Below, piece after piece: positions 54,283 to 63,182 of a DNA stretch of 64,000 nucleotides. Every line of letters starts with the position of its first letter. Position 1 is the stretch's first letter. A model generated the notes under the pieces. That model did no database searches. It was given only the letters and a program-made list of their open reading frames with translations, and was not told where the DNA came from. The translations under genes and the position numbers were made by a program. Source of the DNA: Polyangiaceae bacterium (GTDB lineage Bacteria > Myxococcota_A > Polyangia > Polyangiales > Polyangiaceae); assembly GCA_025937785.1 (NCBI GenBank), contig JAICQQ010000011.1, forward strand, positions 1 through 64,000, read 5' to 3'.

Positions 54283-56942
54283 TCTTCGGCTTTCTTCTCC
54301 GTCTCGGCCTCGGGGATCTTCACGCCGACCACGACCGTCGGATTCATCAGCTCGTGGTACGCCTCGCGCGCCAGCCGGCCAGTCTCGCCGTCCTCATCGC
54401 GCAGTGCCAGGAGCACGCCCTGCTCCTTCATGAACTTGAGCGTGCGGATCGAACCCTCGCGTTGCTCTTTGTCTTGGCCCTTGGCCATGTCGTACAGGCG
54501 CTTGCGCAGCACCACGCGGGTGAACGAGTGGGGCCCGTTGTCGAACTCCAGGTTGTCGAACTGTCGTTCGAGCATGACCCGCGCCCACTCTTGCCGGGTC
54601 TGCATCACCTCGATGCGCGAGATGGCGACGGCGTTGTCGACGTACTTGAACAAGAGACCTTTGGCCAGGTCTTCGGTCGACCAGTAGCCGAAGCTGTTGA
54701 ACCACAGGTGTTGCAAGTCATCCAGGGCCGCCTTCTTGGACTGGTCGGAGTACGACGCGACCGCGCGTGCCGCGACGTCGGGAGTACCTCCCAAGATCAG
54801 TGCGAGCGCCGCGTCGTTCATCAGCACCTCGTCCTTCAGCATTTCGAACAGCTTGGCCTCGGTGTCTTTGTCGACGCCGCTCTTGGCGATCGCGCGCGCT
54901 ACCTGGTGCCGCGTTTCGATGGCCGAGTCCTTGGACATCAGCTGCATCAGGGCGGGGGCAGTGCCGGGCATCGGTCGTTGGATCAAAGTCTCGAGCAAGC
55001 ATTCCCGGCGGAACTGATCCGGCTTCTCGTTGCCGGAGTACTCTTGGATCTTCTTGGCAACCGTCAAAATGTCGTCGGGCTGCGCCACCCAAGCCATCGC
55101 GGCACACGCCGCCAGGCGGGACTGCTCGTTCTCTTTCTCGTCCTCGACGTACTCGAGCAGTGGCTTGAAGGCCTTGGTGTCGCCCCATTCGCTCATGCCG
55201 TGCGCGGCACCCACGCCGACCGCGCGGAGCGACATGCCCAGGATCGCGAGCCCGCCCGCCATCAAGCCGTCCATGGTCACCGTGAGCTCTGGCGACTTGA
55301 GCGTCAGCATCTTCTCGAAGACAGGCCAGGTCTTCTCGTCCTTCATCCAGCCGGCGTAGCGGAGCGCGCTTTGGGCGATGACCCATTCTTCCGGCATCGG
55401 GGGCTGCTGGCCCTCTTTGGGCAGGGGCGCCCTGGGGTTCGCCCACTCACGCAGCGCTTCGATGTCCTTCGTCGAGTTCATGGCCGCGAGCGCGCGCAGA
55501 CCGTTCGCGTGGGGCGAGGGCAGCTCGTGGATCCAGAAGATGACGGCGTCTTCCGCCTGGTCACGGATGGTCTCGGCCTTGTCGGGGTGCAGCACCGCCA
55601 AGTCGGCGATCATGCGGGCCGCGATGACGCGCTCGTTGTCGTCGCGCTTCAACGCCATCTCCCAATCGTACTGATCGCTGTAGATCTTGAGCGGGTCCAT
55701 GCGCAGGCGCTTGGCCAGCGTGGGGACCGCGCGCACGTCGCCGATCTCCGCCATCAGGAAGGCCGCGCGTGTCTGGTAATGAATGTGGGGCTTGGTCTGG
55801 ATGTACTCGTAGAGCGCGGTCCCGGCGCGCGGGTCGGCGAGCTTCTCGATCAGATTGAAGATCTGTCGCGTGCCGTACCATTGGTCCTTCGGATCGTTGG
55901 TTGGGACGCTCTGCAGCGCCAGCACCAGGCCCACGGAGCCGACGCCATCTCGGATCGCGTCGAGGTACTTCTCTTTGGCCTCTTTGTCGGCGTCGCGGAG
56001 CTTGGCCAACAGCGGGTCGCGGGCGGACGCATCGCCGATCTTGCCGAGGCCTGGAGCCGCCTGACGCGCGACTTCGCCGTCCGTGTCCCCGAGCAACTTG
56101 ATCAACGTCGCGGTGTACTTCGGCTCGGCGTTGGCCGAGAGCACCGTGGCGACCAGCTGCCGCACGGCGGCGCTCTCGTCGCCCGCGTAGGTGGCCAGCT
56201 TGTCGAGGGTGATGAGCTTCACCAACTTCTCGGGATCGAAGGCGCTACCACCGCCGAGCCGTTCGACCTTCGACAGGTGACCGGAACGGTAGAGCTTCAG
56301 GACCTCGTCGAAGGCACGCGCATCGCCGAGCTCGACGAGCGCCCAGCCGATCTGCGGCTTGGTGCCGGGGCCGGCTTTCGGCAACGCCTGCAGCAGTGCG
56401 TCGCGGGCGGGTTCCCCGTCGGGCTGCCCGTAGTAAGCGAGGGAGGTGGCCGCCATGCCAGCGACCTTGTCGGACGGCGAGGTCAGAGCCTTGGCGATCA
56501 GGGGCAGCGCGTCCTTGTCCTTCTTCCACGCGAGCTGCTTGAAAGCCTCCTGGCGGAGTTCTCCGATACCGCTGTCGTCGCTGCCCTCGGTGCCGGCCCA
56601 CTTCCTCCAGCGGCTGAGCTGTTCGCCCTCGGGCAGAACGTAGATCGCCTTCTTTTCTTCTTGCGCCTGCTCGACCGTCAACCGCTCGGCCTCTTGCTTG
56701 GCACCGAGCAACAGGAACGCGGCGAGCCCACCCGCGGCCAACAAACCGATAATGATGACCCAGGGGTTGAAGCGGCCTTTTTTGAAATCCCCGCCGCCTG
56801 GATCGAAGCCGGCCGGCACGCCACCGCCGGGTGGGAAACCACCGGGAGGCCCCGCGTCGAAGTCGTCGGGGGGGAACTTGGCGAGATCCATCCGCGGTGG
56901 GACGGGGTTCGCGGTGGGTTGAGGATAGTTTACGTCGAGCAT
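54279..56942 (-). CDS. Single-pass membrane HEAT-repeat protein
   Basis: An 887-residue protein. A Pro/Gly-rich cytoplasmic head (about 1-58) precedes one transmembrane helix (NPWVIIIGLLAAGGLAAFLLLG, about 59-80). The rest (about 110-860) consists of HEAT/Armadillo-type helical repeats with Ala/Leu-rich helices and Asp turns, for example ALPLIAKALTSPSDKVAGMA and LLGDTDGEVARQAAPGLGKI. HEAT repeats are binding scaffolds, so it probably assembles an envelope complex with the downstream lipoprotein and DnaJ-like protein, which are translationally or closely linked. Confidence 0.78.
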   Translation of the reverse strand: MLDVNYPQPTANPVPPRMDLAKFPPDDFDAGPPGGFPPGGGVPAGFDPGGGDFKKGRFNPWVIIIGLLAAGGLAAFLLLGAKQEAERLTVEQAQEEKKAIYVLPEGEQLSRWRKWAGTEGSDDSGIGELRQEAFKQLAWKKDKDALPLIAKALTSPSDKVAGMAATSLAYYGQPDGEPARDALLQALPKAGPGTKPQIGWALVELGDARAFDEVLKLYRSGHLSKVERLGGGSAFDPEKLVKLITLDKLATYAGDESAAVRQLVATVLSANAEPKYTATLIKLLGDTDGEVARQAAPGLGKIGDASARDPLLAKLRDADKEAKEKYLDAIRDGVGSVGLVLALQSVPTNDPKDQWYGTRQIFNLIEKLADPRAGTALYEYIQTKPHIHYQTRAAFLMAEIGDVRAVPTLAKRLRMDPLKIYSDQYDWEMALKRDDNERVIAARMIADLAVLHPDKAETIRDQAEDAVIFWIHELPSPHANGLRALAAMNSTKDIEALREWANPRAPLPKEGQQPPMPEEWVIAQSALRYAGWMKDEKTWPVFEKMLTLKSPELTVTMDGLMAGGLAILGMSLRAVGVGAAHGMSEWGDTKAFKPLLEYVEDEKENEQSRLAACAAMAWVAQPDDILTVAKKIQEYSGNEKPDQFRRECLLETLIQRPMPGTAPALMQLMSKDSAIETRHQVARAIAKSGVDKDTEAKLFEMLKDEVLMNDAALALILGGTPDVAARAVASYSDQSKKAALDDLQHLWFNSFGYWSTEDLAKGLLFKYVDNAVAISRIEVMQTRQEWARVMLERQFDNLEFDNGPHSFTRVVLRKRLYDMAKGQDKEQREGSIRTLKFMKEQGVLLALRDEDGETGRLAREAYHELMNPTVVVGVKIPEAETEKKAEE

Positions 56943-57439
56943 GGAATCCTCCCGCAGGCTGTGCGGAGATGAAACGTGACGGGCTTGGCCTCTTTGTGGG
57001 CCCGAAACATGGGGTGCCGGGCACCTTACTCGATCAAAGACAGCGAGTGGAGAACTCCCTCCGCCCCTTGTCGTCCGCCTGTTCGGTTGAGGCAGAATAT
57101 TCGCGCCTCACTCCTCTCCTTGCATCGCGCAGGAATGTCGGCGCCCCCTCAAGAACCGTGGCTCCGAACCCTATGCGCCTCTCAACCCCCAAGCCGCCAA
57201 AGGCCGCCAAGATCACGCCAAGATTTTCTCTTTTCCTTGCTCGGCGCTCTCTGTGAGCTTGCGCGTACGCCGAGTGTGCGCCTGCGAGTTCCAGGTGTTC
57301 CGAGCATTGCATGACTGACGCGCCGATCGATGGCGAAGCGTAAGTAAGAAAAAACTTGGCGAGGCTTGGCGTTCTCGGCGTCTTTGCGGTTAAGAAGGCG
57401 TCTCGGCAAGGCGCGCGTTTGGGGTGACAGCCATGCGTG
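56943..57439. other. Intergenic region with an inverted repeat
   Basis: About 497 bases between the divergent HEAT-protein and CAAX-protease genes. The left part (56943-57180) has no recognised feature beyond the expected HEAT-gene promoter. The right part holds the inverted repeat listed separately. No plausible protein or tRNA was found. Confidence 0.55.
57181..57393. repeat. MITE/REP-like imperfect inverted repeat with 10-bp periodicity
   Basis: Left arm 57181-57230 (CTCAACCCCCAAGCCGCC... to AAGATTTTCTC) and right arm 57345-57393 (AAGAAAAAACTTGGCGAGG... to TGCGGTTAAG) are inverted copies. Both are built of units such as CGCCAAG and CTTGGCG spaced about 10-11 bp apart. About 115 bases separate the arms. 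Such GCCAAG/CTTGGCG elements are, from memory, found as dispersed intergenic repeats in many bacteria; the family was not checked. Confidence 0.6.
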
Positions 57440-58177
57440 ATGCACAGGATGGACGTAGAGCACGGTGTGACCCGATCCCAAGGACGATTCCGCGCGTTGT
57501 GGGTCGCTGCGGTGGTGACTTTGGGCGCCGCGGCGCTGGGTTCGTTGCCGGAGACGATCGCGGGGACCGCCATCGGTCTGTGGTTTCTGGGGGCCACTTA
57601 TTGGCTGGTGTTGCGGAGTCGCGCGCCGGGAGTCGAGCGCGAGTATGGCCTGCAACTGGGCGGCCTGCTCGAACTCGAGCCGATCGACGGCAAACGACTC
57701 GTTGCCGACTGCGCTCGCGCGCTCGGCTGGGCACTCAGTGTTGCGGCACTCACGTTCCCGTTCTTTTGGCTTGGTCATGTGCAGTGGTACGGCACCACGC
57801 GCGGCTTCGCTCCGGGAGTGGGCGGGGTCGAGCTGGCGGATCAACTAGTGGCCCAGCTGGCGGTGGTCGCGCTGCCCGAGGAGGCTTTCTACCGAGGCTA
57901 CCTGCAGACGGCCCTCGACAAGATCTGGCGCCCGAGTCTGCGCCTGTTCGGCGCGCAGGTGGGACCTGGGCTGCTGATCGCCAGCGCCATATTCGCCGTG
58001 GGGCATGTCTTGACGGAGCCGTACCTGGGTCGCCTGGCCGTGTTCTTTCCCTCGCTGGTCTTTGGCTGGCTGCGCGCGCGAACGGGAGGGATCGGGGCTG
58101 GGGTCGCCTTTCACGCTGCGTGCAACGGCTTTGCTTGGTACTTGGGTCGAGGCTACGGTCTGTTCGGTGATTCCTAG
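57440..58177 (+). CDS. CAAX-type intramembrane protease (CPBP family)
   Basis: A 245-residue polytopic protein. The catalytic motifs are PEEAFYRGYLQTAL (EExxxR, about residue 148), FAVGHVL and VAFHAACN with His residues, as in the CPBP/Abi glutamic intramembrane proteases. About six hydrophobic helices are visible. In myxobacteria one branch (MrtC/MrtX) is proposed to process MYXO-CTERM sorting signals, but no protein with that signal is encoded in this window. The start is ATG at 57440 or 57449. NadC starts inside its last codons (11-base overlap). Confidence 0.75.
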   Translation: MHRMDVEHGVTRSQGRFRALWVAAVVTLGAAALGSLPETIAGTAIGLWFLGATYWLVLRSRAPGVEREYGLQLGGLLELEPIDGKRLVADCARALGWALSVAALTFPFFWLGHVQWYGTTRGFAPGVGGVELADQLVAQLAVVALPEEAFYRGYLQTALDKIWRPSLRLFGAQVGPGLLIASAIFAVGHVLTEPYLGRLAVFFPSLVFGWLRARTGGIGAGVAFHAACNGFAWYLGRGYGLFGDS

Positions 58178-59015
58178 CGCTTTGCTCCAACAAGCCGTCG
58201 ATCGCGCGCTCGGCGAAGATTTGCATGCGGGTGACGTCACGTCCGAGGCGCTGCTCGGCGAGGATGTGCAATGTGTGGCGCGGGCGCTCGCCAAACAGCC
58301 GCTCGTTGCGTGTGGCAGCGAGGTGTTTGCGCGCGTGTTCTATACCGTCGACCCAACGCTGCGCGTCGAAGAGTTCGTCGCAGACGGTCAGCAGGTGCCG
58401 CCGGGTACGGCGCTCTACTGTGTCGAAGGCTCGGCCCGTAGCGTCCTCGCGGGGGAGCGCACCGCATTGAACTTCGTGCAGCGCCTGGCGGGTATCGCGA
58501 CGTTGACGCGCCGTTTCGTCGAACGCCTGCCGGCAGAGACCAAGGCCCGCATCGTCGACACGCGCAAGACGACGCCGGGCCTGCGTGCGTTCGAGCGCTA
58601 CGCAGTACGCAGCGGGGGCGCACGGAACCATCGCGACTCGCTCGGCGCTGGCGTGCTCATCAAAGACAATCACATCGCCGCGGTCGGCGGGTTGACCGCG
58701 GCCATCCAGCGCGCCCGTGGGGTCGCTCCGCACAGCCATCGCATCGAGGTCGAGGTCGAGTCGCTCGCCGCAGTCGACGAGGCGCTTGCTGCGGGGGCAG
58801 ACATCATCATGCTCGATAACTTCGAGCCGGCCGAGCTGGGGCTCGCGATCGAGAAAATTTCGGGGCGCGCGCTGGTCGAAGTCTCGGGGGGCGTTACGCT
58901 CGATCGCGTCGAGTCGCTCGCACGAGCCGGGGTCGATGTGATCAGCGTCGGGGCGCTGACGCACTCCGCGGCGGCCGCAGACATTTCGCTCGACCTCGAG
59001 CTGCTCGGAAGCTGA
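58167..59015 (+). CDS. nadC: Nicotinate-nucleotide pyrophosphorylase (quinolinate PRTase)
   Basis: A 282-residue enzyme of NAD synthesis turning quinolinate and PRPP into nicotinate mononucleotide. Motifs are GDVTSEAL near the N-terminus, ERTALNFVQRLAGIAT, VDTRKTTPGLR, AVRSGGARNHRDSL and LIKDNHIA, then IMLDNFEPAEL and VEVSGGVTLDRV. The GTG at 58167 gives the normal length and overlaps the protease stop. nadA and nadB are not adjacent. birA follows after 5 bases. Confidence 0.96.
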   Translation: MIPSALLQQAVDRALGEDLHAGDVTSEALLGEDVQCVARALAKQPLVACGSEVFARVFYTVDPTLRVEEFVADGQQVPPGTALYCVEGSARSVLAGERTALNFVQRLAGIATLTRRFVERLPAETKARIVDTRKTTPGLRAFERYAVRSGGARNHRDSLGAGVLIKDNHIAAVGGLTAAIQRARGVAPHSHRIEVEVESLAAVDEALAAGADIIMLDNFEPAELGLAIEKISGRALVEVSGGVTLDRVESLARAGVDVISVGALTHSAAAADISLDLELLGS

Positions 59016-59020
59016 GGCCG

Positions 59021-59836
59021 ATGACGACGCACGGAGAACGCGCGGCAGGCGTGGGCACTTCGCTGGTTGCGTTCGATGCTGCGCGCTGTCAGGCTGAGTG
59101 TGCCGCCCGGGATCTGGGCTTCGGCATCCGCATCGAGTACAAGGCCGTCACGGACAGCACCAACGATGACGCGCTCGCGCTCGCGAAAGCGGGGGCTGCG
59201 CACGGCGTCGTGGTCGTCGCCGATTGCCAGCGGTGCGGCCGAGGCAGACGCGGCGCACGCTGGTCTTCGGCGGAACGAGCCGGTCTGACCTTCTCGTTGA
59301 TCGCGCGCGCTCGCTGGAAGCCGTCGGAGCTCTCGCTGCTGCCGCTCGTGGTGGGCCTCGCCGTGAGGCACGTCGTGGCCAAGCGCGTCAGTGAGCCCGT
59401 TCTCGTGAAATGGCCCAACGACGTCTTGGTCAGCGGTCGCAAGGTTTGCGGCGTACTGGTCGAAAGCTACTCGCACGCCGGCGAGATTCGCGCGCTGGTG
59501 GTGGGTGTCGGGTTGAACGTGCACCGAGAGCGCTTGCCGCCCGAGATCGCGGACCGCGCCGTCTCGCTCGAGGCTCTGGGCGCCATCGAGCTGTCTCGCG
59601 AGCTCCTACTCGTCGATCTCTTGGCGGAAATGGAGCGGCGCTTTCACGAGCTCGCAGCCGACGGTTTCACGGCAGCCCACGCCGAGTTCGCCCGTTTCGA
59701 TGCGCTGAGCGGGCGCCACGTCAGCGTCGGAGAACACAGCGGTATCGCGCGCGGCATCGCCGAGAACGGCGCGCTCATCCTCGAATGCGACGGCGTACCG
59801 CGACAGATCGTGGCCGGCACCGTATCGTTCGATTAG
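59021..59836 (+). CDS. birA: Biotin-[acetyl-CoA-carboxylase] ligase
   Basis: A 271-residue biotin protein ligase. It has the GRGRRGARWSS motif (biotinyl-AMP binding, about residues 73-83), KWPNDVLVSGRKVCGVLVES and VVGVGLNVHRERLP. There is no N-terminal helix-turn-helix, so it is the monofunctional (class I) type that biotinylates carboxylase subunits without repressing genes. It begins 5 bases after nadC and is probably co-transcribed with it. Confidence 0.93.
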   Translation: MTTHGERAAGVGTSLVAFDAARCQAECAARDLGFGIRIEYKAVTDSTNDDALALAKAGAAHGVVVVADCQRCGRGRRGARWSSAERAGLTFSLIARARWKPSELSLLPLVVGLAVRHVVAKRVSEPVLVKWPNDVLVSGRKVCGVLVESYSHAGEIRALVVGVGLNVHRERLPPEIADRAVSLEALGAIELSRELLLVDLLAEMERRFHELAADGFTAAHAEFARFDALSGRHVSVGEHSGIARGIAENGALILECDGVPRQIVAGTVSFD

Positions 59837-60004
59837 GGATCGTTGGGTTCTAGGGGGGATGGCGGCTCGAAAAATACAGAACAGCAAACAGAGTTGGAAA
59901 CTGAGATGAAGTGCACGGCGAGCCGATCATTCGTAATTTGAATTTCTGTTGCATGTTTCACATTCGACTCGCCCGACGGGCGGGGCGCGCGGAGCGAAGT
60001 CGGT

Positions 60005-60571
60005 TCAGGCAGCCTCAGCGGGGGCCTCGACGCTCCGAGGCGTGGAGGGGCTGGCCACGGACTCACCGAGGGCAAGCGCGAGCTGTCGCCGCGCGCGAAA
60101 CAGCCGGCTCATGACGGTACCCACGGGTACCTCGAGCACGACTGCGGCTTCGCGATAGCTCATCTCGTGGAGGTCCACGAGGCCCAACACCGCGCGAAAG
60201 TTCGGGGGCAGAGAGGCGAGGGCGCGCGCCATACGCGGGGGCAGGCGACGCGGCACGAGCGTCGTGTTTGCGGTCAGCCACGCATTGGGATCGGCGCCGA
60301 ACGTCTCGAGCGCTCGTCGCTCACGGCGAGCCTTGCGACAGCGCGTGACGAAGACGCTGAAAAGCACTTGCTGCGTCCAGGCCTTCAGGTTCGTGCCTTC
60401 TCGAAAGGTCGACTGAAAGCAGAGCGCGCGGACGATGGTGTCTTGCACCAGATCTTGGGCCTCGGTTTCGTTGAGACACAGCTTGAGCGCACGCACACGC
60501 AGCGTCGGGAGACAGTGCTCCAGTTCTTCGCGAAACGTTGCGTCGCGGGTGTTCGATTCACGGCTTGGCAT
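60005..60571 (-). CDS. ECF-type RNA polymerase sigma factor
   Basis: A 188-residue sigma factor. Region 2 is ELEHCLPTLRVRALKLCLNE plus AQDLVQDTIVRALCFQSTFRE; region 4 has LPPNFRAVLGLVDLHEMSY and the helix-turn-helix REAAVVLEVPVGTVMSRLFRAR. GGAGG stands 10 bases before the ATG. No anti-sigma gene is adjacent, so its control is unknown. It is not closely similar to the other ECF factor in this window. Confidence 0.92.
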   Translation of the reverse strand: MPSRESNTRDATFREELEHCLPTLRVRALKLCLNETEAQDLVQDTIVRALCFQSTFREGTNLKAWTQQVLFSVFVTRCRKARRERRALETFGADPNAWLTANTTLVPRRLPPRMARALASLPPNFRAVLGLVDLHEMSYREAAVVLEVPVGTVMSRLFRARRQLALALGESVASPSTPRSVEAPAEAA

Positions 60572-60683
60572 CGAAAGTGGACCTCCAGCGAGCTGCCTTT
60601 CGCAAGCGGCGTGCCAGTGGCGGGCAGCAGGAACTCGCGCAGATCTGGGGTTTCGAGCGCGTCGCTATTGACGCAAGGCCGTG

Positions 60684-62213
60684 TCAATCTGTCATTTGGC
60701 GCGTGGCCCCTGACAGTTGGGCAAGCACGAGCGGCAGCTCGTCGGCGACTTCTGACGCGAGTAGCCCGCGGTCGGCACCGGTTCGGTGCTGCCAAGACTC
60801 GCCAGCCAGACCGTGCAGTCCCACGGCAAGTTCGGCGGCCGCTGAGGGCGTGCGGCCTACACTGAACGCCCCGAGCATACCCGCCAGAACATCGCCGGAC
60901 CCGCCTGTCGCCAGCACCGGCGACCCTGTCATGTTCACGCGCGGGAGCTGTCCCGGCGCTCCGACCAGCGAGCGGGCGCCTTTCAGCACCACCACTGACT
61001 GGGTGAGATCCACGAGTCGCGCCAGGCTACCGAAGCGATCGTCTTCGATCGCGCTCGCGCTCGTGCCCAGCAAGCGCCCCGCTTCTCCCGGATGGGGCGT
61101 GAGGATGGTGCGCGAGGACTTGGCCAGCACTCCTGGGTTCGCCTCCAGCACGCTCAGCGCGTCCGCATCGATGATCTTGATGCACTCGAGTTCGAGCGCT
61201 GCCTCGACCAGCTCCCGAGTGCGTTCGTTGACGCCGAGCCCGGGTCCGATGACGAGCGCGTCGCTTTCCCGGGCGAGCGCGAGCAACGATTCGGCGGGCG
61301 CCGCTGGATTCAAGCGGGCGGTCATCGCTTCGCTCACCTGCGCCTCCAGGCGCGTCACGACTTCATCGAAATTGATCATGGTCACGAGGCCTGCCCCTGC
61401 TCGCAGCGCGGCGCGTGCGACCAGGCGAGCAGCTCCGATGGTCCCGGCAGACCCGGCGACGACGGCGACTCGTCCCGAGTGCCCCTTGTGGGACATCACA
61501 CCGCGCGGCTCCACGAGCGGAGACAGGTCGGAAGCCTCGACAGTCACGGCGCTGTGACCGACGTGCTCGACGAGCCGCCCCGGAACTCCGATGTCCACCA
61601 CCTCGAGCCGGCCGCTGTGAGCGAGACCCCGCGGCGTCAGCAGGCCGAGCTTGGGGTGAGCGAACGTCACCGTCACGTCGGCGTGCACGGCGACCCCGAG
61701 GGCTCTGCCGGTGTCGGCATCGATCCCCGAAGGAACATCCAGGCTCAGGACGGGGCACGGCGCGCGATTCATGGCATCTATCACGCGGGCAAACGGTCCC
61801 GCTACGTCGCGATCGAGCCCCGTGCCCAAGAGCGCATCGACGATCAGCGTGGAAATGCTGGCGCCGGCGCTAGCCAGCGCTTCCGGGGTCAACACGTCGC
61901 TGCGTCCGCCCAGCGCTTGGTAGGCTTGCTGCATGACGGCGGCGTCGGGACTCAGGCGTTCATGGGGGGTGCTGCAGAGCACGCGCACGCCGACGCCCAG
62001 CGTGAGCAGACGGCGCGCCACCACGAATCCGTCTCCGCCGTTGTTGCCCGAACCACAGACGACGACACAGCTGCGCCCCGGGAAGTGTCGGGTAATCGCC
62101 GCTGCCGCCCCGCGCCCTGCGTTCTCCATCAATAGCAGCGAAGGAAGCTTGCCGACCTCGCTGGCATAGTGATCGAACTGGCGCATTTGCGCGCGCGAAA
62201 GTACGTGTTGCAC
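60684..62213 (-). CDS. nnr: Bifunctional NAD(P)HX epimerase/dehydratase
   Basis: A metabolite-repair enzyme of about 509 residues. The N-terminal epimerase (YjeF_N) has MENAGRGAAAAI and VVCGSGNNGGDGFVVARRLL. The C-terminal dehydratase (YjeF_C) has VVAGSAGTIGAARLVARAAL, LVIGPGLG, TPHPGEAGRLLG and TGGSGDVLAGMLGAFS. It corrects hydrated NAD(P)H. The GTG at 62213 is chosen as start; an in-frame TTG at 62252 is possible. Neighbours do not suggest an operon. Confidence 0.95.
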   Translation of the reverse strand: MQHVLSRAQMRQFDHYASEVGKLPSLLLMENAGRGAAAAITRHFPGRSCVVVCGSGNNGGDGFVVARRLLTLGVGVRVLCSTPHERLSPDAAVMQQAYQALGGRSDVLTPEALASAGASISTLIVDALLGTGLDRDVAGPFARVIDAMNRAPCPVLSLDVPSGIDADTGRALGVAVHADVTVTFAHPKLGLLTPRGLAHSGRLEVVDIGVPGRLVEHVGHSAVTVEASDLSPLVEPRGVMSHKGHSGRVAVVAGSAGTIGAARLVARAALRAGAGLVTMINFDEVVTRLEAQVSEAMTARLNPAAPAESLLALARESDALVIGPGLGVNERTRELVEAALELECIKIIDADALSVLEANPGVLAKSSRTILTPHPGEAGRLLGTSASAIEDDRFGSLARLVDLTQSVVVLKGARSLVGAPGQLPRVNMTGSPVLATGGSGDVLAGMLGAFSVGRTPSAAAELAVGLHGLAGESWQHRTGADRGLLASEVADELPLVLAQLSGATRQMTD

Positions 62214-62495
62214 TTGGAGACCCGGAGCAAGAGAGGGAGGCGCGAGGCGCAAGACTCCAATCTACGAGAGCCGCGATGCGAGAAGCCGCGCGCCTGCGCC
62301 AAGGGTCGTTGACCAGCAGCGCAGCGTCAAGTTCCGCGGCGCGCCCAGCGGTGCAGCCGGAGTTTCTTGCGAGTGGCGTTGGATAGTTCCGGAGCCGCGC
62401 ACCTTTGCGCCACATCGCTGCTGCACGTAGCCAAAGCGCGCAATTCCCTGGGGAATGCTTGACGACATGCCCGTGACGTGCGAAGTCCCGTCGCC

Positions 62496-63116
62496 ATGGA
62501 TGAAGCCGAGCGGCGGTTTCGCGCGTGCACGAACCGCTTCAAGCGTGACCTGACCCGGATCATCTCGCGGTCCATCGACGGCATGGTTCGCGAGGCACGG
62601 AAAGCATCTGCGAAGCAGGCTGCCCACGACGCGAAGCTCGAGAAGCAGGCGCTCGCCCAGGCCAAGCGTGACGAGCGCGTCGCGCGAAAAGCGGCAGAAA
62701 AGCAAGCGCGAGTCGAGGCACGCGAGGCCAAGCGCAAGGCCGCACAAGACGCGAAAGCCCAGCGCGCCGCCGAGCGCGCGGCTGCCCGCGTGAACGGAGC
62801 AGGCCAACAACTCGAGCTTCAACTCGACCTCGCCGCGGTGCGTCCGGCGAAAGTAGGGCGCGGGCGGGTGCGCGCGGATTCGATTCTGGGTGCCGAACTC
62901 GCAAATGGCGCGCTGGCGGGCGCCGGCGATCGTTCGACGGCTGCCACCTTGCCCAGCCCCGGTGCGGCCCCGAGACAACCTTCGGAGCGCCCGCTCTTCG
63001 TGCACAAGCGCGCCCGCGACGGGCAGATTCACGCGCTCAGGCGCGGGGTGCGTGAGAACGCCGCGCCCGCGCCGCCAGAAGCCAAGCCCGACGCCGAGTC
63101 CCGCGAGCGCCCCTGA
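62496..63116 (+). CDS. Basic Ala/Lys-rich coiled-coil protein of unknown function
   Basis: A 206-residue protein with no recognised family. Residues about 5-30 (RRFRACTNRFKRDLTRIISR) form a basic helix, followed by a long Ala/Lys/Glu/Gln/Arg-rich helix to about residue 105. The C-terminal half is Pro/Ala-rich and probably disordered. ATG at 62496 is used; a GTG lies 18 bases upstream. Nucleic-acid binding is possible from its charge but not shown. Confidence 0.5.
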   Translation: MDEAERRFRACTNRFKRDLTRIISRSIDGMVREARKASAKQAAHDAKLEKQALAQAKRDERVARKAAEKQARVEAREAKRKAAQDAKAQRAAERAAARVNGAGQQLELQLDLAAVRPAKVGRGRVRADSILGAELANGALAGAGDRSTAATLPSPGAAPRQPSERPLFVHKRARDGQIHALRRGVRENAAPAPPEAKPDAESRERP

Positions 63117-63170
63117 GCGCGGCTGCACACCTTAAGGTCTGTTCTAGCCTTTTGCGCGCCCCTGAGCGCG
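63107..63170. repeat. 15-bp direct repeat GCGCCCCTGAGCGCG
   Basis: Two identical copies lie at 63107-63121 and 63156-63170. The first includes the TGA stop of the coiled-coil gene; the second lies in the short gap before the convergent ACT-domain gene. Possibly a duplication; function unknown. Confidence 0.4.
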
Positions 63171-63182
63171 ATCGCGAGCCGT

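Noticed and set aside
62262-63128. Minus-strand open frame opposite the coiled-coil gene (288 codons)
   Set aside because: Low-complexity shadow of the Ala/Lys-rich plus-strand gene; no domain seen.
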